This document shows, piece by piece, positions 32,067 to 41,129 of a stretch of DNA of 61,070 bases. The stretch's first letter is position 1; each line of letters begins with the position of its first letter. The notes below the pieces were generated by a model, which worked only from the letters and a program-made list of their open reading frames with translations, did no database searches and was not told the origin of the DNA. This DNA comes from Dehalococcoidia bacterium (GTDB taxonomy: Bacteria > Chloroflexota > Dehalococcoidia > DSTF01 > JACRBR01). Both the position numbers and the translations under genes were made by a program. Location: the NCBI GenBank assembly GCA_040902535.1, contig JBBDXD010000015.1:1-61070 (forward strand), written 5' to 3'.

Positions 32067-32648
32067 TTCCTCAGACGTCGCGACATCCTTCTTCCTGTAC
32101 GTCAGTCCGTCTTCGCCGGCGGCCTTCACGAGCCCGGTGAAGGCGCCAAACACCAGCGCGATCAACATCTCCGGCCTGGCGCGCCGCACGGCACCCGCCG
32201 CTTGCGCCCGTCGCACGTACGCCGCCGCGGCGCTGACGATCGCCTCGCCCATCGCATGACTGCGCGCGTCGAGATATGCCTGGTGGTGCTGCGTCTCGAG
32301 AAACGCGAAGGCGTCCGGATGCTCCGACGCGAAACGCCACAATCCGTCCCACCAGTGATGAAACTCCGCGCGCGCATCGCCCATCGGCGATGCCGGCGTC
32401 AGCCGTGCCGCCATCGCCATCTTCCAGTACTGGTACAGGCCGTTCACGAGCGCAGCCTTGTCATCGAAATACCGATAGATCGTGCCCGCGCCGACGCCCG
32501 CCCGTTCGGCGATCAGCGGCACGGGCGTCCCATCGAACGTGCGCTCGGCGAACAACGCCAGCGCCGCATCCAGGATGGCGTCGCGTTTGTCGGCGTCCCC
32601 GGTGGTGGGGGCGGCAGCGGTCTGCGTTCTCACGGAATGAATATTCAT
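32040..32648 (-). CDS. TetR-family transcriptional regulator
   Basis: 202 residues from the ATG at 32648. The N-terminal HTH is clear: RDAILDAALALFAERTFDGT followed by VPLIAERAGVGAGTIYRYFD, with the recognition helix GAGTIYRYF. The C-terminal half is the ligand-binding helical domain, with His/Trp-rich FHHWWDGLWRF. A perfect 18-bp palindrome (32634-32651) covers the start codon, so self-repression is very likely. It may also control the divergent small ORF and Fic gene or the neighbouring SDRs. An alternative ATG exists at 32669. Confidence 0.88.
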   Translation of the reverse strand: MNIHSVRTQTAAAPTTGDADKRDAILDAALALFAERTFDGTPVPLIAERAGVGAGTIYRYFDDKAALVNGLYQYWKMAMAARLTPASPMGDARAEFHHWWDGLWRFASEHPDAFAFLETQHHQAYLDARSHAMGEAIVSAAAAYVRRAQAAGAVRRARPEMLIALVFGAFTGLVKAAGEDGLTYRKKDVATSEECAWAMLRA

Positions 32649-32651
32649 TCC
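32634..32651 (-). promoter_or_regulatory. Palindromic operator over the tetR start codon
   Basis: GGAATGAATATTCATTCC is a perfect palindrome of 18 bp and contains the ATG of the TetR gene. TetR proteins commonly bind such sites; bound repressor would block ribosome access regions at DNA level by preventing transcription. Confidence 0.7.
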
Positions 32652-32722
32652 GACGCGGCTTAGAGTCAACCGCCCCCGGAAGTTCCGGAAACTGCCTGGA
32701 CGCCGCGGGGGTGGACATTCGC

Positions 32723-32839
32723 ATGGACATTATGAAGGCAATCTACGCCTTCCGTCGCATCTATGATAGATTGGACAATATAGCGGACATCATTACGGAC
32801 ATGGCGATGGACAATACCACGGACATCGAAGGAGGTTAA
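32723..32839 (+). CDS. 38-residue ORF before fic, possible antitoxin-like peptide
   Basis: The ATG at 32723 (or GTG at 32711) opens a 38-codon frame ending seven bases before fic (stop 32837-32839). The peptide is amphipathic (MDIMKAIYAFRRIYDRLDNI, then ADIITDMAMDNTTDIEGG). Its end TTDIEG fits the inhibitory pattern (S/T)-x3-E-(G/N) of Fic antitoxins. The DNA, however, is a series of GGACA boxes (seven in about 115 bases), which could instead be binding sites. Coding status is uncertain. Confidence 0.4.
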   Translation: MDIMKAIYAFRRIYDRLDNIADIITDMAMDNTTDIEGG

Positions 32840-32845
32840 GGTCAA

Positions 32846-33970
32846 TTGCCAACTTGGGACGTTCAGTTTGACTGCCGACTCGATACTAAGAAGCTAGAGA
32901 TTGTGGCCGATCTGGCCAAGATCGACGCGCTCTCGACGGTCATCCACGGCATCCCGCTTCCCCCAGCTGTCCAGGCGCACATAGACAGCCTGAACATCCT
33001 CCGAGCCGTACGGGGCACGACGGGGATCGAAGGCACCGAGGTTAGCGAAGCCGAGGTTCAGGAGATCATCCGTGCTCCACAAAGACAGGTGCTTTCTGAC
33101 GCACGGCACAGGGCGGAACTCGAGGTTCGCAATGCCGAGCATGTGATGCGGTTTGTTCCTTGGGCAGTGAAGCAAGAGCCTCATTATCCGGTGACCGAGC
33201 ACCTGATTTGCGAGATCCATAGGCTGACTACAGAAGGTATTGATTACCCGAACAATCAGCCGGGTATGTATCGCAGTCACAGCGTCACCGTAGGTACGTA
33301 TGTCCCTCCTCGCGAATATCACGACGTGCGTCGGCTCATGGCGGAGTTCGTCGATTGGTTCAATGGAGGCCCTCCGCGAGGATGGCATCCTGCGGTCCGC
33401 GCCGTCGCGGCACACTTCTATCTCATCAGCATCCATCCCTTCGGTGATGGAAACGGGAGGACTGCTCGCGGCTTAGAGAGCTACCTGCTTTATCAAGGCG
33501 GGATCAACGCCCGGGGCTTCTATTCACTTGCAAACTACTACTACCAGCGTCGACCAGAATATGTCGCCATGCTCGACCATGTTAGGTTTGACACCAACGG
33601 CGACATCACTCCGTTTATCCAGTTCGCGCTCGACGGATTGGTCACCGAACAGGAAGCGGTTCACCGTGAAATCCTCGCCGAGGTAACGATCATGGCGTTT
33701 CGAGATTTCGCCAGAGCGCAATTAACTCAGGACGGGAAGCTCGGCACAAAGGCGGGACAAAGAATGTTTCACTTCCTGCTTGGACTTCCCGGGGATGCTG
33801 TATCTATCCGCGAATTGCGGATGGGCGGTCATCCCCTGTCTCAGCTGTATCACGGAGTCGGCGCGAAAACGCTTAGCCGCGACCTCAACTATCTTAGTGA
33901 GAAGGAACTCATAAAGATCGATGCGGGCCAGATCCGCGCCAACGTGCAGATCATGCAGGAGTTCATGTAG
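32846..33970 (+). CDS. Fic-domain protein (AMPylase-type)
   Basis: 374 residues from a TTG at 32846, with GGAGG ten bases before. The Fic motif HPFGDGNGRTAR (His197 to Arg208) is complete, so adenylylation or related nucleotide transfer to a protein Ser/Thr/Tyr is possible. The N-terminal part has TTGIEG (residues 58-63), the intramolecular inhibitory motif of class II Fic proteins, whose Glu blocks ATP. The C-terminal segment (about 290-374) is a winged-helix-like domain (TLSRDLNYLSEKELIKIDAG). Lower GC than the flanks suggests acquisition. Confidence 0.88.
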   Translation: MPTWDVQFDCRLDTKKLEIVADLAKIDALSTVIHGIPLPPAVQAHIDSLNILRAVRGTTGIEGTEVSEAEVQEIIRAPQRQVLSDARHRAELEVRNAEHVMRFVPWAVKQEPHYPVTEHLICEIHRLTTEGIDYPNNQPGMYRSHSVTVGTYVPPREYHDVRRLMAEFVDWFNGGPPRGWHPAVRAVAAHFYLISIHPFGDGNGRTARGLESYLLYQGGINARGFYSLANYYYQRRPEYVAMLDHVRFDTNGDITPFIQFALDGLVTEQEAVHREILAEVTIMAFRDFARAQLTQDGKLGTKAGQRMFHFLLGLPGDAVSIRELRMGGHPLSQLYHGVGAKTLSRDLNYLSEKELIKIDAGQIRANVQIMQEFM

Positions 33971-34097
33971 CGCGATCCGTTACTTGGATCTCTCCACCTT
34001 GCCTTAGCGCCCTCCTTCGCGATCTCGAGCGACGCTTGGCGCTCTGCCCGGCGGCGGACGTATAGTAACGCCCACCGCCCACAGCAGGAGCCACGCC

Positions 34098-34691
34098 ATG
34101 AACATCGCCATCGTGCTCTTTCCTGATATGGAAGAACTCGACTTCGCCGGCCCGCTCGAGGTCTTCGGCATGGCCTCCAAGGTCATGTACAAGGATTGGC
34201 GCGTCTTCACCGTCGCCCAGGAGCCAGTCGTCAAAGGCGCCATCGGCCTCTCCGTCAACGTCGACTGCACCTTCGACGACGCCCCCCACGCCGATGTCAT
34301 CGTCGTGCCCGGCGGCTTCGGCACCCGCCCCGGCATGGACAACGAACAGCTCATCGGCTACATCCGCCGCGCCGGCGAAGCGGCCCAGTACGTGACGTCG
34401 GTCTGCACGGGCGCCTTCCTGTTGCACCGCGCGGGCTTCCTCAAGGGCCGCCGCGCCACGACCTACTGGGCGCAACGCCAACAACTCGCCGATCTTGGCG
34501 ATGTCGAAGTCGCCGCCGAGCGCTGGGTGCACGATGGAAACGTTATCACCGCCGCCGGCGTCTCCGCGGGCATCGATATGGCCCTCTACCTCGTTGGCGT
34601 TATCAAGGGCGCCGACGAGGCGCGAAGGCTGCAGAAAGCCATCGAATACGACCCCTCACCGCCCTACGCAGAGGCGCCCACGCCCGCATAG
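34098..34691 (+). CDS. DJ-1/PfpI-family protein, isonitrile-hydratase-like
   Basis: 197 residues. The fold marker VVPGGFGTRPGMD and the nucleophile elbow VTSVCTGAFLLHRAGFLKGR (Cys about 103) are present, followed by ATTYWAQRQQL and AAGVSAGIDMALYLV. This combination is that of isonitrile hydratase-type and AraC-N-terminal-type members of the DJ-1 superfamily. The acid Glu near residue 14 (MEELDFAG) fits. The actual substrate is unknown. TATAGT at 34061-34066 may be its -10; AGGAG precedes the ATG. Confidence 0.85.
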   Translation: MNIAIVLFPDMEELDFAGPLEVFGMASKVMYKDWRVFTVAQEPVVKGAIGLSVNVDCTFDDAPHADVIVVPGGFGTRPGMDNEQLIGYIRRAGEAAQYVTSVCTGAFLLHRAGFLKGRRATTYWAQRQQLADLGDVEVAAERWVHDGNVITAAGVSAGIDMALYLVGVIKGADEARRLQKAIEYDPSPPYAEAPTPA

Positions 34692-34906
34692 CTGCATCGC
34701 GCATGCCCCGCGCCTCGCTCCGTGCTGCTACGTGCGTGCGATGTTTTGACGCAGCCATGTCATGCCCGCTTGTCGCGCGTCATTGGCGGTATCGATGCAC
34801 CATTGCAATTGTTACCGCCGAAATCGCGCCCCGTACCTTCTTCCTTCATTGGTACGCTCTATTGAAGCCGCACGTACACGTCCGTGACGGCCGAGGAGCC
34901 GCTTTT

Positions 34907-36211
34907 ATGCGCGTGGCGCAGCGGGGAGAACAGCATATTCACCAGCTCGATGAGAGCATCGAGGACGTCGCGAGTCAGCTCGATGACCTCCGCCCGGGCG
35001 AAGGCGCGCTCGACGCCACCGGCGTTCGCCGCCTCAGGGCGAGTCTCGATGAGTTGCGCGCCGCCGAAACGGCGCTCGTGCGGGACCACCGCCAGCTTGC
35101 TGCCGAGCGTGATCGCTCGAGCCAGGAGCGCGCCCGCTACCGCGCACTGTTCGATGAAAGCAACGAAGCCTGCATCGTCACCGACGGCGCTGGCTTCGTC
35201 CTGGAAGCGAACCGCGCCGCCGCCGAACTCGCGAATCGCAGTACGGCGGAACTCGCGCGGCTGCCGATTGCGGCGCTGCTCGGCGGCGAAGGCCGTCGTC
35301 ACGTGCCGATGCTCCTCGAGCGCGTGCGGCGTGAAGGCCGCGTCAGCGACATGCCCCTTCGCGTACGCCGCGACGGTCATACCCGCGATGTCCTCGCGTG
35401 CATCTGCCTGATCGGCGGCAGCGGCCGCTCGGCCAACATCGCCTGGCACCTGCGCGATGATGGCAGCGAGTCGCTCGACCACGTCGAACTGGAGCGCCGC
35501 ATCCGCGAACGCACCATCGAACTCGAGGAGGCCCACGGCGCGCGCGATGAGTTCCTCAGCCTCATGTCGCACGAACTGAAGACGCCGATCGCCGTCATCG
35601 CCGGCAACGCCGAAGTGCTCGCCCGCCGCGAATCCGTGCTGTCTCCCGATCAACGCACGGAAGCGCTCACGGACATCCGCAACGAGGCGTCGCGCCTGCA
35701 ACGCGTCGTCGATAACTTGCTCGCGCTCGCCCGTCTCGAACGCGGACAGCAGATCGGACGTGAGCCGGTCGACATCGAGCCGATCATTCGCGAACGGACG
35801 GAGCATCATCACGCCGAGTGGCCGGAGCGCGAATTCGTCATCGATGTCGCCGCCGGCCTCCCCCTCGTCGATGCCGCCCGCGCCTACGTGTCGCAGGCGC
35901 TGCGCAACCTCATCACCAACGCGGAACAGCACAGCCCTCCCGAGAGGCCGATCGAGGTCCGCGCATGGGCTGAGGATGGCGGTGTAGTCGTCACGGTCGT
36001 CGACAGCGGCGCCGGCGTCACCGAGGAGCAGATCGACCGGCTGTTCGGCGCGTTTCACCGCCCGTCAGATGGCGATGCCCCGCTCCACGGCGCCGGCCTC
36101 GGCCTCGCGGTGACGCGCCGGCTGATCGAAGAACAGCACGGCCGCCTGTCCGTCGAGCGCATCGATGGCGGCGGCATGGCGTTCTCCTTCTGGCTCCCCG
36201 CACACGACTAG
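34907..36211 (+). CDS. Soluble PAS-containing sensor histidine kinase
   Basis: 434 residues from the ATG at 34907 (GAGGAG nine bases before). N-terminal coiled coil (about 15-75), a PAS domain (about 80-185: YRALFDESNEACIVTDGAGF), HisKA with the phospho-acceptor in FLSLMSHELKTPIAV (His about 221), and HATPase (LRNLITNAEQHS, VDSGAGV, GAGLGLAVTRRLI). No membrane helix is present, so it senses a cytosolic signal. No response regulator is adjacent, making it an orphan kinase. The region 34692-34906 before it has no gene. Confidence 0.88.
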   Translation: MRVAQRGEQHIHQLDESIEDVASQLDDLRPGEGALDATGVRRLRASLDELRAAETALVRDHRQLAAERDRSSQERARYRALFDESNEACIVTDGAGFVLEANRAAAELANRSTAELARLPIAALLGGEGRRHVPMLLERVRREGRVSDMPLRVRRDGHTRDVLACICLIGGSGRSANIAWHLRDDGSESLDHVELERRIRERTIELEEAHGARDEFLSLMSHELKTPIAVIAGNAEVLARRESVLSPDQRTEALTDIRNEASRLQRVVDNLLALARLERGQQIGREPVDIEPIIRERTEHHHAEWPEREFVIDVAAGLPLVDAARAYVSQALRNLITNAEQHSPPERPIEVRAWAEDGGVVVTVVDSGAGVTEEQIDRLFGAFHRPSDGDAPLHGAGLGLAVTRRLIEEQHGRLSVERIDGGGMAFSFWLPAHD

Positions 36212-36836
36212 GCGCAGCAGCACCACCATCGCGCCCTCGACGACGCCGGTTAGCCACTCGTCATCAGCAACTGTCATTCAGAGCGAAGCTAACTGTCATT
36301 CAGAGCCAAGCTAACTGTCATTCAGAGCGAAGCGAAGAATCTCCCACCGCGCCAATCAACTGCGGAGAAGGACGCGGAATAACGTCATCCTGAGCGCACG
36401 CGAAGGATCCCGTCACGACCACCACCGTCGCACCGCACACCAACGCCCCGCATACCGTCATTCAGAGCGCAGCGAAGAATCTCCCACACAGCGCCAATCA
36501 GATGCACACAGACCGGCGGACACCCTGCAATCACCCGAACCCACCACCACATCCAACATTTGCGCCCATCTGTGTCCATCTGTGGATACCCCCCCAAACG
36601 CCGCACGCGCGACCTCTCCAGACATCCAACATCTGTGCCATCTGCGTCCATCTGCGGATAACCCCCAACGACACTCTCCGCGCGCGCGACCTCCCGCTTC
36701 CCGCTTCCCGCCTCCCGCATCCATCTCACGCGCCTTGCTTGTCAACCACCCCCATCGCTAAGATGCTGGTGGGCGGCATTCCCCGAGAAGATGCCGCTTT
36801 TGTATTGGTGGCGTTCCCCCAGCCCCGCGGGAGACT
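36212..36836. repeat. Intergenic repeat cluster 2
   Basis: About 625 bases without a gene. GTCATTCAGAGC-type repeats start at 36273, 36294 and 36317 (two truncated, one full), a GTCATCCTGAGC-type at 36384 and another full copy at 36457. Then two rounds of CATCTGTGTCCATCTGTGGATA-like text (36560-36665), a CCCGCTTCCCGCTTCCCGCC run (36697-36719) and the pyrG leader. Confidence 0.8.
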
Positions 36837-38492
36837 ATGCCGAAGTTCATTTTCGTGACCGGTGGAGTCGTCAGCTCCGTCGGCAAGGGCATCACCACAG
36901 CCGCCCTCGGTCGCATCCTCAAGAGCCGCAACGTCTCCGTCTCCATCCAGAAGCTCGACCCCTATCTCAACGTCGACCCCGGCACCATGTCGCCCTACCA
37001 GCACGGCGAAGTCTTCGTCACCAGCGACGGCGCCGAGACCGACCTCGACCTCGGCCACTACGAGCGCTTCATCGATGAAGAGCTGACGAAGGCAAGCTCC
37101 GTCACGCAGGGCCAGATCTACCAGTCCGTGATCGCCCGCGAGCGCAAAGGCGAATTCCTCGGCGGCACGATCCAGGCGATCCCGCACGTCACCAACGAGA
37201 TCAAGGCGCGCGTCCGCCATCTCGCGCGCGAGACCGAAGCGCAGGTGCTGATCGTCGAAGTCGGCGGCACCGTCGGTGACATCGAAGGTCAGCCCTTCCT
37301 CGAAGCGATTCGCCAGATCCGCCGCGAAGAAGCCGCGCACGACACGCTGTCGATCCACGTGACGTTCCTGCCGCACGTCGGCTCGACGAACGAACTGAAG
37401 ACCAAGCCGACGCAGCACAGCGTCCGCGAACTGCGCGGCGCCGGCATCCAGCCCGATGTCATCCTCTGCCGCGCCGACCACGAAGTCACCGCCGACATTC
37501 GCCGCAAGATCGCCCTGTTCTGCGACGTCGACGAGCGCGGCGTCATCTCGCTGCCGACCGTCGAGAGCATCTACCAGGTGCCGATCCTGCTGCAGGACGA
37601 AAATCTCGGCGACTACGTCATCGAGCAGCTTCGCCTCGACGCGTCGGCCCGCGACCTGGCGCCATGGCGCGAAATGGTGGACCGCCTGCAAAACCCGCAC
37701 GGCGAGATAACGATCACCGTCGTCGGCAAGTACGTCGAGCTGCACGATGCGTATCTCTCGATCAAGGAAGCGCTGATCCACGCCGGCATCGCGCACCAGG
37801 TGCGCGTCAACATCCGCTGGGTGCACAGCGAACGCCTCGAACAGGAGCCCGTGACAACGCTCCTCGACGACGTCGAGGGCATCCTCGTCTGCCCCGGCTT
37901 CGGCGGCCGCGGCATTGAAGGGAAGCTCGAAGCGGCGCGATACGCGCGCGAAAACAAGATCCCCTACCTGGGCGTTTGCCTGGGCATGCAGATGATGGTG
38001 ATCGAGTATGCGCGCAACGTCCTCGGCCTGATCGGCGCCAACAGCACCGAGATCAACCACCAGACGCCGCATCCCGTCATCAGCATGCTCAGCGAGCAAC
38101 TCGGCATCGAAGATCTCGGCGGCACGATGCGCCTCGGCGGCTACGCCTGCAAGCTCATCCCCGGCACAAAAGCCGCCGCGGCTTACGGCGTCGACGAGGT
38201 CGTCGAGCGGCACCGCCATCGCTACGAGTTCAACAACGCCTACCGCGAGCAACTCGCCGATGCCGGCCTAATCGCCAGCGGCACGTCGCCCGACGGCAGC
38301 CTCGTCGAGATCAGCGAGATCGTCGACCATCCGTTCATGGTCGGCTCGCAGTTCCACCCGGAGTTCCGCTCGCGCCCCGACCGGCCGCAGCCGCTGTTCC
38401 GCGACTTCATCGGCGCCGCCAAGCTGCTGCGCCAGGGCGTCGATGCCGGCATCCTCGAGCCGGAACGCGCGAGAGCTGCCGCGCGAGAGTGA
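36837..38492 (+). CDS. pyrG: CTP synthase
   Basis: 551 residues. The N-terminal synthase domain begins FVTGGVVSSVGKGITTAALG (ATP loop), with KLDPYLNVDPGTMSPYQHGE and SDGAETDLDLGHYERF. The C-terminal glutaminase has the nucleophile in YLGVCLGMQMMVIEYARN and His-Glu in SQFHPEFRSRP. It aminates UTP to CTP. The stop overlaps the GTG of the next membrane-protein gene. Essential housekeeping gene, full length. Confidence 0.97.
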   Translation: MPKFIFVTGGVVSSVGKGITTAALGRILKSRNVSVSIQKLDPYLNVDPGTMSPYQHGEVFVTSDGAETDLDLGHYERFIDEELTKASSVTQGQIYQSVIARERKGEFLGGTIQAIPHVTNEIKARVRHLARETEAQVLIVEVGGTVGDIEGQPFLEAIRQIRREEAAHDTLSIHVTFLPHVGSTNELKTKPTQHSVRELRGAGIQPDVILCRADHEVTADIRRKIALFCDVDERGVISLPTVESIYQVPILLQDENLGDYVIEQLRLDASARDLAPWREMVDRLQNPHGEITITVVGKYVELHDAYLSIKEALIHAGIAHQVRVNIRWVHSERLEQEPVTTLLDDVEGILVCPGFGGRGIEGKLEAARYARENKIPYLGVCLGMQMMVIEYARNVLGLIGANSTEINHQTPHPVISMLSEQLGIEDLGGTMRLGGYACKLIPGTKAAAAYGVDEVVERHRHRYEFNNAYREQLADAGLIASGTSPDGSLVEISEIVDHPFMVGSQFHPEFRSRPDRPQPLFRDFIGAAKLLRQGVDAGILEPERARAAARE

Positions 38493-38965
38493 CCAGCGTC
38501 CAGATCCTGAGCATGCTGCACTGGCTCTCGCTGTTCCTCATGACAGCGGGGCTCGGCGCTGTCATGATCCCGCTCTGGCGCGGCTGGTCCGACGACAACC
38601 TCGACCGCCGCCTCGTCGCGTTCGAAGATGCGTACACGGGCCACAAGACCGCGCTGCTCCCCGGCACGATCGCCGTCGGCGCCACAGGCGTCTTCCTCGC
38701 CGCCGATGCCGGCTACAACTTCTTCACCACCGGCTGGCTGCTCGCGCTCGAAGTCGCCTACCTCGTCGTCCTGCTGATCTGCGTGCCGCTGCTCGGCCAC
38801 GCCCTCAACCAGATCGAGATCGAAACCCTCAAGTCGAAAAAGAAAAACGAACCCACCCCCGGCCTGCAAGAACTCCTCGAAGACAACGTCCCCATCGCCA
38901 TCTCGCTGCTGATCCTCTTCCTGCTCCCCGTCATGGTGTGGCTAGCAGAATTCAAACCCTTCTAG
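38489..38965 (+). CDS. Integral membrane protein, DUF2269-like
   Basis: 158 residues from the GTG at 38489, overlapping the pyrG stop (GTGA). Four hydrophobic helices: about 7-27 (LHWLSLFLMTAGLGAVMIPL), 52-72 (TALLPGTIAVGATGVFLAAD), 78-102 (TGWLLALEVAYLVVLLICV) and 135-155 (AISLLILFLLPVMVWLAEF). The pattern of helices with a conserved His (LHWLSLF) resembles DUF2269-type predicted membrane proteins, some of which bind haem. This is by pattern only. It is coupled to pyrG by position, not by known function. Confidence 0.65.
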   Translation: MTSVQILSMLHWLSLFLMTAGLGAVMIPLWRGWSDDNLDRRLVAFEDAYTGHKTALLPGTIAVGATGVFLAADAGYNFFTTGWLLALEVAYLVVLLICVPLLGHALNQIEIETLKSKKKNEPTPGLQELLEDNVPIAISLLILFLLPVMVWLAEFKPF

Positions 38966-39073
38966 TGGTGTCGGCCTTTCGGGCTGTCAGTCTGTCGGCC
39001 TGTCAGTATGCCAGGAGATAGCGACTGCGGATGAGGACGATGCCCTCCGTGGTGCGCAGCGTCGCCACACGAT

Positions 39074-39445
39074 TCACACGTACGGATCTTCATGCTTTCC
39101 GGCGCCTCCGCGTGGATTCCGTGTCTCGGTGACTTTCCCAAACTGCTTGTAGCCGCCTGAGGGCTGATGCGGTCGTGGCGACCGGCCGTTACGCGTTCCG
39201 TCGCCCGTGTCATCTTTCGGGTCGAAACCCTCCGCCATGAGTTGCCAGTAAGTGTCGTCGGCCTTTCGCCGGTGGATCTGACCATCACTGAAGACTCCAA
39301 GGCACAATTGGCACAAGCCGCGACGGATGTATCGATCCCCCGGAGTCTGGCTTTCGCAGCCGCGGAGCCACCGTACGGCGGCCGCGGAACGATGTGCGTG
39401 TCCCCAACAACCTTCTCCGACACCGTTGTCCATGCGGATTACCAC
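39074..39445 (-). CDS. Possible small zinc-ribbon protein
   Basis: 123 residues if real. RGCESQTPGDRYIRRGLCQL with a following C gives C-x14-C-x2-C spacing reminiscent of phage or island zinc-ribbon proteins (GC...RGLC..C). No clear ribosome binding site and the second half has low complexity. The flanking 38966-39070 includes CTGTCAGTCTGTCGGCCTGTCAG repeats. Weak candidate. Confidence 0.25.
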   Translation of the reverse strand: MVIRMDNGVGEGCWGHAHRSAAAVRWLRGCESQTPGDRYIRRGLCQLCLGVFSDGQIHRRKADDTYWQLMAEGFDPKDDTGDGTRNGRSPRPHQPSGGYKQFGKVTETRNPRGGAGKHEDPYV

Positions 39446-39669
39446 TGCAGTTCGCTCGCACGTTGTCTACCTTTTGTCAAGCCGGAGTGTCAAGGTGTTG
39501 ACCCGGGGCGACCGGCAGTACTGCTGCACCAACGCCCAGTCGCTAAAGATCTCCTCCCCCTCACCCAAAAGCGCTACCCCCTCCTCCCCCCGCCGCGCGG
39601 CGACTGACGACCCGCCTCCACCGAAACTCTCCTCACATCAACAGTCGAGAAGACGCCAAAAGCGGCGCA
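39446..39669. other. Intergenic region
   Basis: Pyrimidine-rich, with CCCCTCCTCCCCCCGCC tracts; no gene seen. Confidence 0.35.
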
Positions 39670-39676
39670 AAACAAA

Positions 39677-39704
39677 GGAGACGGCTCCCGCGGAAGCCGT
39701 CTCC
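39677..39704 (-). terminator. Terminator of the RibD-type reductase gene
   Basis: A perfect 10-bp stem (GGAGACGGCT / AGCCGTCTCC) with eight-base loop, followed on the minus strand by TTTGTTTTG. It lies about 70 bases after the stop codon at 39777. Confidence 0.8.
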
Positions 39705-39776
39705 ACATCTACTACATTTCGGCGCGAGGGGAAGTCATTCGAACGCCTGCTTCAACACCGCCACGCCGCGCGCTTC

Positions 39777-40439
39777 CTAACGCTCCTCGGCCATCTTCTC
39801 GCGCCGCGCGACTTCCGCGTCCGTCGATTCCTCGAGCGCAAACGATCCCGTGGGGAGCGCGTCGCCCCGGCCATAGGTGAGGATCACCACGCCGGTAGTC
39901 GAGGTCTTGCTGTCGAGAAGCTTGAGACCGGCAGGGATCGTGCCGTCCCCGAACAGCCGCTTGCCCTTGCCGATCACCACCGGCGAGATCCACACGCCAA
40001 ATTCGTCGATGAGGTCGTGGCGGAGCAAGGTCTGGATCAACTCGCTGCTCCCGAGGATCCGAAGTTCGTGCCCATCCGCCTCCTTGAGTTTCGCGATCTC
40101 CTGCGGCACGTCGCCGGAGATGATCGTCGAGTTATTCCAGCCGGCTTTGGTGAGCGTCGTCGAGACGACGTACTTCTTCGCGCTGTTCAGTTCCGCGGCG
40201 CCCGGTTCGTCGGTCGCGTATGGCCAGTGCGCGGCGAAGACCTCGTACGTCTTGCGGCCCAGCAGCAGCTCGGACGGCCGTGCCATCGACTCGCCCATGA
40301 CGCGCCCCATCATGTCGTTCCAGTACGGCGCCGACCAGCCGCCATGCTCAAACCCGCCGGTCGGGTCCTCCTCGGGCCCGCCGGGCGCCTGCATGACGCC
40401 GTCAAGCGTGACAAACGTCTGCACGCTCAGTTTTCTCAT
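39777..40439 (-). CDS. Dihydrofolate-reductase-like (RibD C-terminal) protein
   Basis: 220 residues from the ATG at 40439. The N-terminus KLSVQTFVTLDGVMQAPGG is typical for the RibD C-terminal / YwjB-YyaP family; further markers are LLLGRKTYEVFAAHWPY, KYVVSTTLTKAGWNNSTIIS and ELRILGSSELIQTLLRHDLI. Members are NADPH-binding reductases related to deaminase-reductase RibD; the physiological substrate is mostly unknown. A tRNA-Ala gene lies 48 bases upstream on the same strand. Confidence 0.87.
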   Translation of the reverse strand: MRKLSVQTFVTLDGVMQAPGGPEEDPTGGFEHGGWSAPYWNDMMGRVMGESMARPSELLLGRKTYEVFAAHWPYATDEPGAAELNSAKKYVVSTTLTKAGWNNSTIISGDVPQEIAKLKEADGHELRILGSSELIQTLLRHDLIDEFGVWISPVVIGKGKRLFGDGTIPAGLKLLDSKTSTTGVVILTYGRGDALPTGSFALEESTDAEVARREKMAEER

Positions 40440-40487
40440 CGCGAACTCCGATGTTGGATTGACCATGGAAGCGGACCGATGGAAAGT

Positions 40488-40563
40488 TGGTGGAGCCGAG
40501 GGGGCTCGAACCCCTGACCTCAACACTGCCAGTGTTGCGCTCTCCCAATTGAGCTACGGCCCC
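40488..40563 (-). tRNA. tRNA-Ala(GGC)
   Basis: On the minus strand GGGGCCG pairs with CGGCTCC (one G-T pair), the D arm is GCTC-N-GAGC, the anticodon arm is AACAC-TGGCAGT-like with anticodon GGC, the T arm GGGG-TTCGAGC-CCCC, and CCA is encoded (40488-40490). No attachment-type duplication is present around this tRNA. Confidence 0.93.
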
Positions 40564-40690
40564 ACGCAATGCGGCTCCTGCATGGTAACAACCGCCCCAG
40601 ACCACTGCCACCCAAAGCCACGCCCGCCACCGCGCTAGCTGACCGCTGTTCGCTGACGTCTGACTCGCTGAAAGCTGACCGCTGAAAGCT

Positions 40691-40819
40691 CTAATGCGGC
40701 GCCGAAGGCTCGATCGGCCCCCCGTACGGATCACGCCCGTTCAAGATGATCAACACCACCACGAGCGCACTCACAACAACCGCCGAGATCAGCGCAAACT
40801 TCAACAACACGCGCAACAT
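40691..40819 (-). CDS. 42-residue single-helix membrane protein
   Basis: ATG at 40819, stop TAG at 40693-40691. The peptide is one basic residue pair, a hydrophobic helix (FALISAVVVSALVVVLIILN) and a short polar tail (GRDPYGGPIEPSAPH). The composition and clean ends suggest a real small membrane protein, but the upstream sequence has only a weak GGTGAG as ribosome binding site. Function unknown. Confidence 0.5.
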   Translation of the reverse strand: MLRVLLKFALISAVVVSALVVVLIILNGRDPYGGPIEPSAPH

Positions 40820-41129
40820 GATGCACTCACCGCCAACAACATCCTATCTGTGCCATCTGCGTCATCTGCGGACAACCCCCATGACCCCGTCCGAACCAGC
40901 CATACCGCCAGTCGCCCGCGCAAAAGTATCTTCCACCCAATTCACCATCTGTGCCATCTGTGCCCATCTGTGGATACCCCCAACGGCACTGCCCGAACAA
41001 GCAGCAGCGCAGCCCTTGCCGTGCGTACGTGCTACATTCGTGCAGCGCCGGTGCAGCGCCGGTGCAGCGCCCGCTGCGTGCAGCGCCGCTGCCGCCTGCT
41101 TCTCTCGTTTCTGAGTAGGGAGTAACGAG
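40820..41129. repeat. Intergenic repeat cluster 3
   Basis: About 310 bases with CATCTGCGTCATCTGCGGACA and CATCTGTGCCCATCTGTGGATA-like units (40850-40980) and three to four GTGCAGCGCCG units (41041-41090) before the ABM gene. The stretch 40630-40690 upstream contains CTGACCGCTGAAAGCT repeats. No gene. Confidence 0.7.

Noticed and set aside
39167-39607. 146-residue plus-strand frame
   Set aside because: No domain, no ribosome binding site, and mixed low-complexity sequence.
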